In this document: positions 1 to 8,765 of the stretch, piece by piece
Layout of the letters: each line of letters starts with the position of its first letter
Numbering within the stretch: position 1 is the stretch's first letter
Notes under the pieces: model-generated
Databases searched by the model: none
Told to the model about the DNA's origin: nothing
The model's input: the letters and a program-made list of their open reading frames with translations, nothing else
Source of the DNA: Oceanobacter kriegii DSM 6294
GTDB lineage: Bacteria; Pseudomonadota; Gammaproteobacteria; Pseudomonadales; Oceanobacteraceae
Direction: 5' to 3'
Assembly (NCBI RefSeq): GCF_000422845.1
Contig: NZ_KE383935.1
Span: 105,881 to 169,880, forward strand
DNA length: 64,000 bases
Position numbers and translations under genes: made by a program

Positions 1-701
1 CTGCCGGTGTGGTTGAAATCGGTCTGCCAGGCGGCACCGCCGACACTGACGAACTGTACGACCTGTTCCACAACAAGGGTTGGGACAAGGTGCTGGAAAA
101 AGCCTACGGCTCCCAGGGCATGGTATGGCTGGAACCATACATTCAGCCACCGGTTTACATCATCACCAAGAAGCCAATCAACTCTGTTGAAGACTTCAAA
201 GGCATGAAGATCCGTGCGCCAGGCGCTTACGGCAAGTTCCTGCGTAACCTGGGTGCTTCCCCGGTTTCCCTGGCCTGGTCTGAAATCTACACCTCCCTGG
301 CCACTGGCGTGATCGACGGTTCCATCGGTTCCAACATGATCGACCACCGCGACGGTAACCACGTTGAAGTAGCCAAGTACATGTACAAGCTGCCTCTGGC
401 TGGTGCTCAGGTACTGCCAATCGTTGTTAACCGCAACGCCTGGAAGAAGCTGGATGACGATCAGAAAGCCGCCGTTCGCAAGGCCACTGAAATCCACGCT
501 AAAGAACAGCTGGAAAACTCCAAGAAGTGGGAAGCTGAAGCCGTGGCTGAAATGGAAGCCAAGGGTCTGAAGTGGTCTCCAGAGCCAAGCGAAGCTGACA
601 AGGCTGCCTGGAAAGCCGCTGGTGCTGGCCTGTACGACGAGTACGCTGCCAAAGACAAGTACAGCAAGCAGCTGATCGAGATTCTGAAAAAAGAATCCTG
701 A
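1..701 (+). CDS. TRAP transporter solute-binding protein DctP (5' truncated)
   Basis: This is the C-terminal part of a periplasmic TRAP binding protein; the start lies left of the window and the reading frame is open from the first bases. About 230 residues are visible. The segment KGMKIRAPG carries the arginine that in DctP-type proteins pairs with a substrate carboxylate, and it is followed by the typical WSEIYTSLATGVIDG stretch. It binds a small carboxylate or zwitterion and delivers it to the membrane subunits encoded just downstream. The order binding protein - small permease - large permease - UspA equals that of the Halomonas ectoine transporter teaABCD, so a compatible solute is a possible substrate, but this is inference. 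A perfect hairpin follows the stop codon. Family assignment is firm; substrate is unknown. Confidence 0.93.
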   Translation, partial: AGVVEIGLPGGTADTDELYDLFHNKGWDKVLEKAYGSQGMVWLEPYIQPPVYIITKKPINSVEDFKGMKIRAPGAYGKFLRNLGASPVSLAWSEIYTSLATGVIDGSIGSNMIDHRDGNHVEVAKYMYKLPLAGAQVLPIVVNRNAWKKLDDDQKAAVRKATEIHAKEQLENSKKWEAEAVAEMEAKGLKWSPEPSEADKAAWKAAGAGLYDEYAAKDKYSKQLIEILKKES

Positions 702-715
702 TCACTGATGTGATG

Positions 716-757
716 ACAACGCCGCAGGGTCAGGAATGCTCTGCGGCGTTGTTGTTT
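716..757 (+). terminator. Hairpin after the TRAP binding-protein gene
   Basis: A perfect 12-bp stem (ACAACGCCGCAG at 716-727, complement at 741-752) with a 13-base loop is followed by a short T-rich run. It sits between the binding-protein and permease genes, where partial termination or mRNA stabilisation commonly gives more binding protein than permease. I see no gene in the rest of the 702-1096 gap. Confidence 0.6.
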
Positions 758-1096
758 CTGGAAGTGCGAAATATCGTACACCTGTTAGAGGCGTAAACAG
801 CATTGAAGCTGAAGCCCGGCTTCAAAACGCCACTGATGTAAATAACAAATGAAATGGCCACGAGCAGCAGCGATGCCGCCGATGCGTCAGTCAAACAAGA
901 AAGACCCGGACACACTGGTAAGGATGCCAGTCGAACAGGCCAGCTGTGGCAGGGATTCCATGGCCTCAGTCCGTGATTTTGCCGTGCAAACCAAAATGGC
1001 GAATCGTCAGCGCAGCGCGTACGGGAGCCCCAAACCCCGATGCCACAAGCGTCGTTCGCTCTGAAGATCGTTATTTAACTCCCTGGTGACCCCTTT

Positions 1097-1696
1097 ATGG
1101 TGACTCCAATCCTGAAATTCCTGTGTCGCGCCAGCGATGCAATTGTGATGGTGGCCGGACACATTGCCGCCATGCTGATGCCGGTACTTGCCGGCGTGGT
1201 AGCGTTTGAAGTGTTCTCGCGCTATGTCCTCGATGCGCCAACCATTTGGGGCTACGACACCGCCCTGTTCCTGTTTGGTTACATTGCCGCCCTTGGCGGT
1301 GCCTACGCCCAGCAAAAACGCGCCCACATCAACGTCGACATCCTGTACCTGAAAGTGTCTGGCACCTCGCGTCGTATTTTTGATTTGCTCACCGGCGTGC
1401 TGGCGATGTTCTTCCTCTACGTGATGATCATCATGGCGCTGGGCAAATACGAAGAAGCCATTGAATTTGACTACCGCACCCAAAGCGAGTGGTCCGCCCC
1501 GATGTGGCACTTCTGGGTGATGATTGTGATTGCGGCCGGTTTGTTCCTGATGCAGCTGATCCGTGACTTCATTGCCAACGTCTACCGTCTGGTTACCGGC
1601 CAGCCTCTGATGGCCGCCGATGAAGCCGACGACAGCGACGACGATTTTTCCGACAACACCTCTGACTCGTCCGAGTCAGCCCAGAAGACTTCCTGA
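1097..1696 (+). CDS. TRAP transporter small permease DctQ
   Basis: A 199-residue integral membrane protein with four hydrophobic segments at about residues 18-40, 52-72, 95-117 and 135-158, as in DctQ subunits. It associates with the large permease to form the membrane part of a Na+-driven TRAP importer. The C-terminus (about residues 172-199) is an unusually acidic, Asp/Ser-rich tail, DEADDSDDDFSDN and onwards, which is cytoplasmic or disordered and not needed for the fold. The start ATG has only a weak ribosome-binding site. The large-permease gene begins 11 bases after the stop codon, so the two are co-transcribed. Confidence 0.92.
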   Translation: MVTPILKFLCRASDAIVMVAGHIAAMLMPVLAGVVAFEVFSRYVLDAPTIWGYDTALFLFGYIAALGGAYAQQKRAHINVDILYLKVSGTSRRIFDLLTGVLAMFFLYVMIIMALGKYEEAIEFDYRTQSEWSAPMWHFWVMIVIAAGLFLMQLIRDFIANVYRLVTGQPLMAADEADDSDDDFSDNTSDSSESAQKTS

Positions 1697-1707
1697 GGAG
1701 ATCCGCA

Positions 1708-3030
1708 ATGGGAATTGAATTGCTCACTGCCGTTCTGCTCGGCTGTATTCTTGTGGCCTTTGCACTGGGTGCTCAGGTGGGTCTGGCGCTGGGCGGTATC
1801 GCCATGGCGGTCGGCTACCTGACCTGGGGTGATGGCATTTTCAACCTGGTGCCAAGCACCATTGAATCGACCTTCTTCAGCTTCATTTTGCTGGCGATTC
1901 CGCTGTACATCTACATGGGTCAGCTGCTGACGAAATCCGGTATTGGCGACGCCATGTTCAACGCCAGCCAGATGATGATTGGTAAGGTACGTGGCTCACT
2001 GGCGATCTCTGTGATTGGCGTGTGCTCCATGATTGGCGCGATGGTGGGCATCATTGGTGCTGGCATCATGACCTCCGGCTCCATTGCCCTGAAGCCGATG
2101 CTGGAGCGTGGTTACGACCGCCGTATGGCGCTGGGTGTGATCATGGCCGGTGGCGCGCTGGGTATCCTGATTCCGCCATCCATTCCAATGATTATGTTTG
2201 CTGCTGCCACCCAGAACTCGGTTGGCCGTATGTTCCTGGGCGCCATGGTGCCAGCCTTGGTAACCGTAATCTGTTTGATCGCTTACGTGGTTATCAGCTG
2301 CAAGCTGAACCCGGCCAAAGCGCCGCTGAACACCGCTGACGAAGAAAACCTGCAGCTGCCGGTACCGCAGAAAATCAAGATTGCCCGTGACGGCATTCTG
2401 TCGATGCTGCTGATTGTACTGGTACTGGGTTCCATTATTACCGGTATCGCAACCCCAACCGAATCCGGTGCGCTGGGCGTAGTGGGTGCAGTGATCCTGG
2501 CGATCATCTTCAAACGCTTCAAAGTCGATATGTTCCGCTTTGCGGGCCTGCAGACCGGCATTCTGGTGAGTGTGGCGATGTGGATTATTCTGGGCGCGTC
2601 GGTGTTCAGTAACTTCCACTTGCTGATGGGCGTACAGTCGATGGTGGCTGACTTTACCAACAGCCTCGACTTGCCGCCGATCATGATCATCATCATGTTC
2701 CAGCTGATCATGCTGCTGCTGGGCTTCATCATCGATGAATTCATCATCGTACTGATGTGTGCGCCGCTGTTTACGCCGATTGCCGTGTCACTGGGTTACG
2801 ACCCGATCTGGTTTGGCGTACTGATGATCATCAACATCCTGATTGCGGTACAAACCCCGCCGTACGGTTTCGCGCTGTTCTATCTCAAGGGCATTGCGCC
2901 TTCGGACGTGGGCATGGGTGAGATTTATCGCTCGGTGACGCCGTTTATTCTGGTGAACCTGTTTGTGCTCATACTCTGCATGATTTTCCCGGATATTGTG
3001 CTGTGGTTGCCGCACGCGGTGATGGATTAA
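1708..3030 (+). CDS. TRAP transporter large permease DctM
   Basis: A 440-residue protein with about 12-13 membrane helices and typical DctM segments, including GALGILIPPSIPMIMF and VQTPPYGFALFY. It forms the ion-coupled transport channel of the TRAP system. A good Shine-Dalgarno GAGGAG lies 7 bases before the ATG. The gene is tightly packed between dctQ and the UspA gene, 11 bases from each, giving one operon. The close match in order to teaABCD suggests compatible-solute uptake, but many TRAP systems for keto acids, sialic acid or sulfonates share these families. Confidence 0.95.
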   Translation: MGIELLTAVLLGCILVAFALGAQVGLALGGIAMAVGYLTWGDGIFNLVPSTIESTFFSFILLAIPLYIYMGQLLTKSGIGDAMFNASQMMIGKVRGSLAISVIGVCSMIGAMVGIIGAGIMTSGSIALKPMLERGYDRRMALGVIMAGGALGILIPPSIPMIMFAAATQNSVGRMFLGAMVPALVTVICLIAYVVISCKLNPAKAPLNTADEENLQLPVPQKIKIARDGILSMLLIVLVLGSIITGIATPTESGALGVVGAVILAIIFKRFKVDMFRFAGLQTGILVSVAMWIILGASVFSNFHLLMGVQSMVADFTNSLDLPPIMIIIMFQLIMLLLGFIIDEFIIVLMCAPLFTPIAVSLGYDPIWFGVLMIINILIAVQTPPYGFALFYLKGIAPSDVGMGEIYRSVTPFILVNLFVLILCMIFPDIVLWLPHAVMD

Positions 3031-3041
3031 AGGAGCTGGAC

Positions 3042-3473
3042 ATGTACTACAAGATTCTGATTCCGGTCGATCTGGCCCATAAAACCGAGCTGCCAAAGCT
3101 GGTCGACGCCGCCCGTCACCTGACCAGCGACAGCCCACACGCCGACTTCAACTTCCTGTACGTGGATGAAAGCGGTGTCCACAAAGCCGGTGCGCCGTAC
3201 ATGGACCCGGACAAGGAAAAAGAACGCCGTCAGGACGTTAAAGACAAGCTGCTGGCACTGGTGCGTAACCTGATGCCAGACAACCTGCACAGCTTCTGCC
3301 ACGTACGCCGTGGCACCATTCACGAGCAGATTCTGGAAGAAGCCAAAAAAATCCAGGCCGATGCCATCGTGATGCTGGCGCAGAAACCTGGCTTGAGCAG
3401 CTACTTCGTTGGCTCCAATGCCGAACGGGTAGTGCGACATGCCAAGTGCAGCGTGATGGTGGTACGAGACTAA
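3042..3473 (+). CDS. Universal stress protein (UspA/TeaD-like) linked to the TRAP transporter
   Basis: A 143-residue protein starting at the ATG after AGGAGCTGGAC; an in-frame longer start exists but overlaps dctM and lacks a ribosome-binding site. It begins YYKILIPVDLA and ends with the nucleotide-binding loop GSNAERVVRHAKCSVMVVRD, as in ATP-binding UspA proteins. In Halomonas the equivalent gene teaD follows the TRAP permease gene, and its product restrains ectoine transport. A similar control role is likely here because this is the last gene of the TRAP operon, followed directly by a strong terminator. Confidence 0.9.
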   Translation: MYYKILIPVDLAHKTELPKLVDAARHLTSDSPHADFNFLYVDESGVHKAGAPYMDPDKEKERRQDVKDKLLALVRNLMPDNLHSFCHVRRGTIHEQILEEAKKIQADAIVMLAQKPGLSSYFVGSNAERVVRHAKCSVMVVRD

Positions 3474-3512
3474 CGGTAGTTAGCTCTTACTGACCCTACG
3501 ACGGTAAAAAAG

Positions 3513-3550
3513 CGGCCCTGGAGGACAACCTTCAGGGCCGTTTTTGTTTT
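3513..3550 (+). terminator. Rho-independent terminator of the TRAP-usp operon
   Basis: The stem CGGCCCTG (3513-3520) pairs with CAGGGCCG (3533-3540), followed by TTTTTGTTTT. It is a classical terminator placed right after the UspA stop codon. The remaining sequence up to 3789 shows no further gene. Confidence 0.9.
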
Positions 3551-3789
3551 GAGGTATTCCGTACCTCACTCTATTTCGTTTGGCCCAAATAGTCCTATGG
3601 TCCTCCTGTGTCTGCTTTGCACAGGCACAGCGGCATAGAAGTATTTGGCCAGTTTCTACTACCAGAGTACTGTTTTTTATCTAACGGTTGTTATGTGGTC
3701 TGTTAGCTTCCAGTCGTAACGTTAAGTGCGTTGTTTGTTACCAGTGACTGACTTATGTTTACAGTAATCCACGCATTCGTGAGGTGCTT

Positions 3790-5877
3790 GTGAACAAGTC
3801 TCTCTGGTTGGTCGTTGCCTTTTGGATGGCTGCTTTCGAGGTCGCTTTTGCCGACGTGGCGCGTTCAATCACTGCTTCTACGCAGGCTGCTCCCTTGTCT
3901 GTATCGGCGCCGGTAGATGTATCATCTGAATCTTCGGTGCCCGCGTGGTTGTTGTCGTTACGACAGTCTTCGGTTGATCAAGCGGCTGACCCAATCTCTA
4001 TTCATCCTGCATCTTCTGATCAAGCTGCCGCTAACCAGACGCTCACGACTCAGACTCTCGCGGCTCATACAGCCCCTGCTACGGCGGCTTTGCTGGATAA
4101 CCAGCAGGATGCGATTTCGATTCGTGCCACGCATGTTGTTGCCGGTGACGCTGGCTGGTTGGATTTACCCCAGTTACTGGCGTTGGAAGACCCCGGCTGG
4201 CAGCCGCTGGTCAGTGAATCGCTGGTGAATCATCTGGATCAGCCGATATGGCTGTATGTGCGTTTGCAGTGGCAGCAGCCGTTGCAGGACGCGCGCTGGT
4301 TGCAGGTCGCCTGGCCGTATTTGACCCGGGTAGAAGCGCACGTTCGTGATCTTCGCAGTAACGAGTGGGTGTCGATGGCGTCAGCCAAGTCGCATTGGGC
4401 TGGTGAGCATAATTACCTGCCCCACGTGGTGCCATTGATCGACGATGGCTTTCAGGACGTTGAGCTGTTTTTGCGGGTGGAGTCGCCCGCCAAGCTGATC
4501 GTGCCGTTGAAAATCTGGAAAAGTCACGCTTACGAAAGCTGGGACAACACCCGCACTTTATGGCTTGGGATGTTCTTCGGCGTACTGTTGGCGATGGCGG
4601 TCTATAACTTTTCGCTGACGGTATTTGTGCGTGACTCCAGCTATGGCTTTTATGGGCTGTATGTACTGTCGATGCTGTTTTACACGCTGGGGGTCACGGG
4701 AGTGGGGCAAACCTACGTCTGGAGCGGCTCTTATTGGCTCGACGAGCATGTCTACGGCGTCAGCAGCAGTCTGGCATTTTTGTGTGCCACGCTGTTTATC
4801 CAGCGGTTTTTGAATTTGTGGCATTACGGTGGCTGGCTGATTGTGTACAGTGTCAGTCTGGCGCTGTTCTGGGGCCTGATGGTGCTAGGCTACCTGATTG
4901 AACCCACCGCCTGGCTGATGGTTCTGGAAGACATCGGTGCCATTGCCAGTTGCTTTATTGCCATTGCCACCGGGATTGCGGTGTGGCGCAAGGGCAATGT
5001 GTCGGCCAAGTACGTCACCATTGCCTGGTCGATTCTGATTGCGGCGACGTTTTTGCTGATGGCCGGGCTCAGTGGTTTGATTCCGATGCTGGGTTGGTTC
5101 CAGCCATTCCAGAACGTCGGTATCGTGCTGGAAACCATGTTGCTGTCGTTGGCTCTGGCGGAGCAAATTAACCGCGAGCGCAAGCAGCGGCAGCAGGCGC
5201 AGGAAATGTCGTTGCTGTATTACCGCAAGGCCGACGAAGCGCGTATTCGGGCGCTGGAAGTCGAGCGGCAGGCCAAAAGCCAGCTGGAAGATCAGGTTGA
5301 CCGTCGTACCCGCGAGTTACGCATGGCAGTGTCGGAGCTGGAAGCCGTGAACGCCGAACTGGATTCGCGCAGCAAAATGGATGGTCTGACCGGCCTGGCC
5401 AACCGTCGCTATTTCGACACCATGCTGGTGCGGGAGGTGGTGATGGCGCAGCAGTCCGACGAGCCACTGTGCCTGATCATGGGCGATATCGACCACTTCA
5501 AGCAGCTCAACGATAACTATGGCCACGTTGCTGGCGACGCCTGCCTGATGATGGTGGCCAGTCTGTGGCGCGACATTCTGGCACCGGAAGATGGCATTGT
5601 GGCGCGCTTTGGCGGCGAGGAATTGATTGCCATTTTGCCCGCCTGTGAACAGCCCCAGGCATTGCAGCTGGCGGAGCGTATTCGTCATGCCATTGAGGTG
5701 CGGCCGTGCTTTTATGATGGCGTGGCCATTCGTACCAGTATGTCGTTCGGGGTACTGCAAGTGCAGTGCTCATCCGATCCCGCCTTGCTGTTGAAGCAGG
5801 TGGATGCGGCGCTGTACGAAGCCAAGCATCAGGGGCGTAACCGGGTGGTGTGTTATTCCTCATTGAACGTGTCTTGA
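3790..5877 (+). CDS. Membrane diguanylate cyclase (7TMR-DISM sensor plus GGDEF)
   Basis: About 695 residues. I place the start at the GTG preceded by GAGGTGCTT; another GTG lies 6 bases upstream. Order: signal peptide (1-22), a Ser/Thr/Ala-rich linker, a periplasmic 7TMR-DISMED2-like sensor (about 100-235), seven membrane helices (about 255-455), a coiled coil (about 460-520) and a GGDEF domain (about 530-690). The catalytic motif is GGEEL at 608-612, which is compatible with activity, so it should make cyclic di-GMP from two GTP in response to a periplasmic signal. The inhibitory I-site that normally reads RxxD five residues before the motif is APED here (598-601), so product inhibition is probably lost. 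It is monocistronic. Confidence 0.93.
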   Translation: MNKSLWLVVAFWMAAFEVAFADVARSITASTQAAPLSVSAPVDVSSESSVPAWLLSLRQSSVDQAADPISIHPASSDQAAANQTLTTQTLAAHTAPATAALLDNQQDAISIRATHVVAGDAGWLDLPQLLALEDPGWQPLVSESLVNHLDQPIWLYVRLQWQQPLQDARWLQVAWPYLTRVEAHVRDLRSNEWVSMASAKSHWAGEHNYLPHVVPLIDDGFQDVELFLRVESPAKLIVPLKIWKSHAYESWDNTRTLWLGMFFGVLLAMAVYNFSLTVFVRDSSYGFYGLYVLSMLFYTLGVTGVGQTYVWSGSYWLDEHVYGVSSSLAFLCATLFIQRFLNLWHYGGWLIVYSVSLALFWGLMVLGYLIEPTAWLMVLEDIGAIASCFIAIATGIAVWRKGNVSAKYVTIAWSILIAATFLLMAGLSGLIPMLGWFQPFQNVGIVLETMLLSLALAEQINRERKQRQQAQEMSLLYYRKADEARIRALEVERQAKSQLEDQVDRRTRELRMAVSELEAVNAELDSRSKMDGLTGLANRRYFDTMLVREVVMAQQSDEPLCLIMGDIDHFKQLNDNYGHVAGDACLMMVASLWRDILAPEDGIVARFGGEELIAILPACEQPQALQLAERIRHAIEVRPCFYDGVAIRTSMSFGVLQVQCSSDPALLLKQVDAALYEAKHQGRNRVVCYSSLNVS

Positions 5878-5939
5878 TCCGGAACAGCGAGACGCTGCTG
5901 TGATCTGATAGCGTTCCAGGGTCTTTCTCGAGGTGTGTT

Positions 5940-6515
5940 ATGACATTGATTTATCTCGCTGGGCCAGAGGTCTTTTTGCCCAACGCCGTGGAGCAAGGAG
6001 CGGCGAAAAAAGCCCTGTGCGAGCAGTACGGTTTTAAAGGCCTGTATCCACTGGATGCCGAGCTGGACCCGGATGCCTACGACAGCCCGCAGGCGATGGC
6101 GTTTGCCATTAGCCGTGGCAATGAACAGTTGATTCAGCAGGCAGACGTCATCATTGCCAACCTGACGCCATTTCGGGGCGTCAGTGCCGATGTGGGCACG
6201 GTTTACGAACTGGGTCTGGCGCGTGGGTTGGGTAAAACCCTGTTGGCCTACAGCAACGACGTTCGGCCGTTTGCCGAGCGTTCCTATGCCATGTTTGGCC
6301 CGGCTGAGGCGGTGTACAGTGCCTCCGGCGAGTTGGCCATGATCGACCGCGATGGCAACAGCATTGAAGACTTCAGCCTCAGCGACAATCTGATGATTGA
6401 AGGTGGCATACAGCTGGCCAAAGGCCGCTTTATGACGCAGGAATCCAGCGCTGCCGAGCGACTGACCGATCTGAGCGGCTTTGAAGCGCTGCTGCAATGG
6501 CTGGCGGCGGGCTAA
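5940..6515 (+). CDS. Nucleoside 2-deoxyribosyltransferase family protein
   Basis: A 191-residue cytoplasmic enzyme of the nucleoside 2-deoxyribosyltransferase fold. Visible motifs are LAGPEVF at the N-terminus, NLTPFRGVSADVGTVYELG with the expected catalytic glutamate in YELG, and the nearby AYSND. Family members exchange or hydrolyse the base of 2'-deoxynucleosides (nucleotide salvage or house-cleaning). The ATG at 5940 follows CGAGGTGTGTT. The gene stands alone between a diguanylate cyclase gene and a DUF748 gene on the same strand. Substrate preference cannot be read from the sequence. Confidence 0.88.
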   Translation: MTLIYLAGPEVFLPNAVEQGAAKKALCEQYGFKGLYPLDAELDPDAYDSPQAMAFAISRGNEQLIQQADVIIANLTPFRGVSADVGTVYELGLARGLGKTLLAYSNDVRPFAERSYAMFGPAEAVYSASGELAMIDRDGNSIEDFSLSDNLMIEGGIQLAKGRFMTQESSAAERLTDLSGFEALLQWLAAG

Positions 6516-6582
6516 GCGGAACGAAACCGTCTGAATCCACTCCCATTCCTTGAAACGGAAAGCAATCGGGGTGGGAGGATTC

Positions 6583-7770
6583 ATGGCTCGAACGCACAAA
6601 CGACGCTGGGGCATAGCACTGGTGTTATTGCTGTTGGCGACATTGCTGGTAGCGCAACTGATACTGCCCGTGGTGGTGAAGCGGGTTCTTAACAGTCAGC
6701 TGGAAGACATGGGGGATTACACCGGCCATGTCGAAGACGTTGGCATCGCGCTGTACCGGGGTGCGTATCAAGTCCGCGATTTACGCATCGCCAGAATCGC
6801 TGACCATCAACAACCGGTGCCTTTCTTTCGAACCGAAAACATCGATATTTCCGTCAGCTGGCGTGCCTTGTGGCATGGCTATGTGCTGGCTGATTTACGC
6901 TTCGACCGCCCCGAACTCAACTTTGTCGACAGCGCCTCTGAACAAGGGGATCAGGCCGGTCAGGGGACTGACTGGCAACAGGTCTTGAATGAACTGGTGC
7001 CGGTGACCATTAACCGGGTCGATATCGTCGACGGCGTTGTCGCCTTCCGTAATTTTGAATCCGAACCTCCGGTGAATGTGCAGCTGACCGAGTTGAACGC
7101 GTCGGCCACCAATTTGACCAACGTCAACGGTATTCATGGCAATCGGGTGGCCAGTCTGGAGGCCAACGGGCTGGTGCTGAATCACGCCGACTTGTCGCTA
7201 AAAGCCGAGTTTGATCCGTTCAAGGAAAAGGACTTTGTGGTGGCGCTGAAATTCAACCGCTTCTCGTTGCCGATGCTCAACCCGCTGGCACAGGCTTATG
7301 CGTCGCTCGACTTTGCCGCCGGCACGGGTGAGCTGGTCAGCGAGCTGCAAGTCCGCGATGGCAAGCTGACGGGGTATGTGCGGCCGTTATTGAAAAACGT
7401 CGACATCCTGAATTGGGATCAGGACGTGAAAGAGCAGGGTGACGGCCCGTTCCAGCTGGCCTGGGAAGGGCTGGATGGCGGTTTGGCCGCGCTGTTCACC
7501 GACGGTGAAACCGATCAGATCGCCACCCAGATCGACGTTGAAGGCACCCTCGACGACCCACAAATCAGCACCTGGGATGCGGTTGTGAACGCCCTGCAAA
7601 ATGCCTTTGTTGAAGCCTACAGCGACCGCTTCGAGGGGCTGTTTGAGCACGCCACCGACGAGCAGCCGCTGGTGGAAGATACCCCGCAACCGGCTCACCC
7701 GGACAATACGCCCAAAACCCGTTCAGAGACCAGGGCGGAAACCAAAGCAGAAATCGAAGTAAGTAAATAG
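6583..7770 (+). CDS. DUF748 / AsmA-like envelope protein
   Basis: I place the start at the ATG after GTGGGAGGATTC, giving 395 residues. One N-terminal membrane helix (about residues 8-28) anchors a long periplasmic beta-rich region that resembles DUF748/AsmA-like repeats, for example VEDVGIALYRGAYQVRDL and ADLRFDRPELNFVD. Relatives lie in the periplasm, and some bridge the inner and outer membranes in lipid trafficking. The C-terminus (about 365-395) is a low-complexity, charged tail rich in Thr, Glu, Lys and Pro. No operon partner is evident. The role of this copy is unknown. Confidence 0.8.
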   Translation: MARTHKRRWGIALVLLLLATLLVAQLILPVVVKRVLNSQLEDMGDYTGHVEDVGIALYRGAYQVRDLRIARIADHQQPVPFFRTENIDISVSWRALWHGYVLADLRFDRPELNFVDSASEQGDQAGQGTDWQQVLNELVPVTINRVDIVDGVVAFRNFESEPPVNVQLTELNASATNLTNVNGIHGNRVASLEANGLVLNHADLSLKAEFDPFKEKDFVVALKFNRFSLPMLNPLAQAYASLDFAAGTGELVSELQVRDGKLTGYVRPLLKNVDILNWDQDVKEQGDGPFQLAWEGLDGGLAALFTDGETDQIATQIDVEGTLDDPQISTWDAVVNALQNAFVEAYSDRFEGLFEHATDEQPLVEDTPQPAHPDNTPKTRSETRAETKAEIEVSK

Positions 7771-7859
7771 AGTACCAAGATTGCGCATCAGCGGTTTAGC
7801 GGTCGCTGATTGGCTCTGCGACAGTGGAGGTTTTCCACCGCCAAGCGGAGACAATAATA

Positions 7860-8618
7860 ATGACAGCTTCCTTGACCGGCTCACTGGCCGCCAACTTGCC
7901 CCTGCAACATCAATACGCCTTGATCACCGGTGCCGCGTCCGGCATTGGCCTGGCCAGTACCCGCGCCATGGTGGCCGCCGGTGCTACCGTGGTGATGGCC
8001 GACCGTGACGCCGCTGCGCTGGCGGCGGCGCAGCAGTCCCTCGGTGACGCAGTGATTCCGCTGGAGGTCGATTTGCTGGACGTAGAGCAGTGTCGCCAGC
8101 TGATTCCACAAGCCCTGCAACGGGTGCCTCATATCAACATCTTTCACGCCAATGCCGGTATGTATCTGGGTGGCGATCTGATCGACAACAGCAGCGATGC
8201 CATAGACCGGATGTTGAACCTCAACGTCAATGTGGTGATGAAAAACGTCCACGACCTATTGCCCCATATGATCGAGCGCCAAACCGGCGATATCATTGTC
8301 ACCAGCTCGGCAGCGGCTACCAAGGCGGTGGAGTGGGAACCCGTGTACTCACCGTCGAAATGGGCAGTGGACTGTTTTGTTCAGGCCACCCGTCGGCAGG
8401 TGCTGCAACACGGTTTGCGGATGGGCACGATTTCTCCGGGGCCGGTCGAAACCGCGCTGTTGGCCGACTGGCCTGAGGAAAAACTGCAACAGGCGAAGGA
8501 AAAGGGCACCTTGATTGCCGCTGAGGAAATTGCCGAAACCATTCTGTTTATGCTGACGCGGCCACGGGGCATGACCATTCGCGATATGGTGATCGTGCCG
8601 AGCGGTTTTGACTTCTAA
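7860..8618 (+). CDS. SDR oxidoreductase, ribitol 2-dehydrogenase-like
   Basis: A 252-residue short-chain dehydrogenase; the ATG at 7860 follows GCGGAG. The NAD-binding motif is TGAASGIG, the structural motif is HANAG, and the catalytic set is Ser (TSSAAA) with YSPSK. The whole protein closely follows the Klebsiella ribitol dehydrogenase pattern as I recall it, including DIFHANAG-like, WEPVY, TRRQV and PGPV-TALL-DWP segments. A polyol such as ribitol is therefore the likely substrate, oxidised to a ketose. The next gene encodes a sugar-type ABC binding protein, which fits polyol use, but no matching permease or kinase is present. Confidence 0.85.
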   Translation: MTASLTGSLAANLPLQHQYALITGAASGIGLASTRAMVAAGATVVMADRDAAALAAAQQSLGDAVIPLEVDLLDVEQCRQLIPQALQRVPHINIFHANAGMYLGGDLIDNSSDAIDRMLNLNVNVVMKNVHDLLPHMIERQTGDIIVTSSAAATKAVEWEPVYSPSKWAVDCFVQATRRQVLQHGLRMGTISPGPVETALLADWPEEKLQQAKEKGTLIAAEEIAETILFMLTRPRGMTIRDMVIVPSGFDF

Positions 8619-8722
8619 CCTGAGCAACAGCGGCAGGATGCACGTTATTGTCGTAAGGCGCTGGAAAGTCAGCTGGCTTGTGCTTCCGGTTTGGAGGTTT
8701 GAGAACTAATATACACTTCGTA

Positions 8723-8735
8723 ATTGTCCGACAAT
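8723..8735. promoter_or_regulatory. Palindromic operator candidate (GntR-type)
   Basis: ATTGTCCGACAAT is a perfect 6-1-6 palindrome that matches the TTGTCnGACAA sites bound by several GntR-family (FCD) regulators. A TATAAA box overlaps its right side at 8738-8743, and the binding-protein gene starts 30 bases downstream. No GntR gene is adjacent; the only one in the window (35233-35979) is far away. Confidence 0.5.
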
Positions 8736-8765
8736 CCTATAAAAGAATAATGCCGGAGAAGCAGT

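Noticed and set aside
1007..1510. 167-residue open frame on the minus strand over dctQ
   Set aside because: It is the antisense shadow of the clear TRAP small permease gene, with His/Gln-rich composition typical of such frames.
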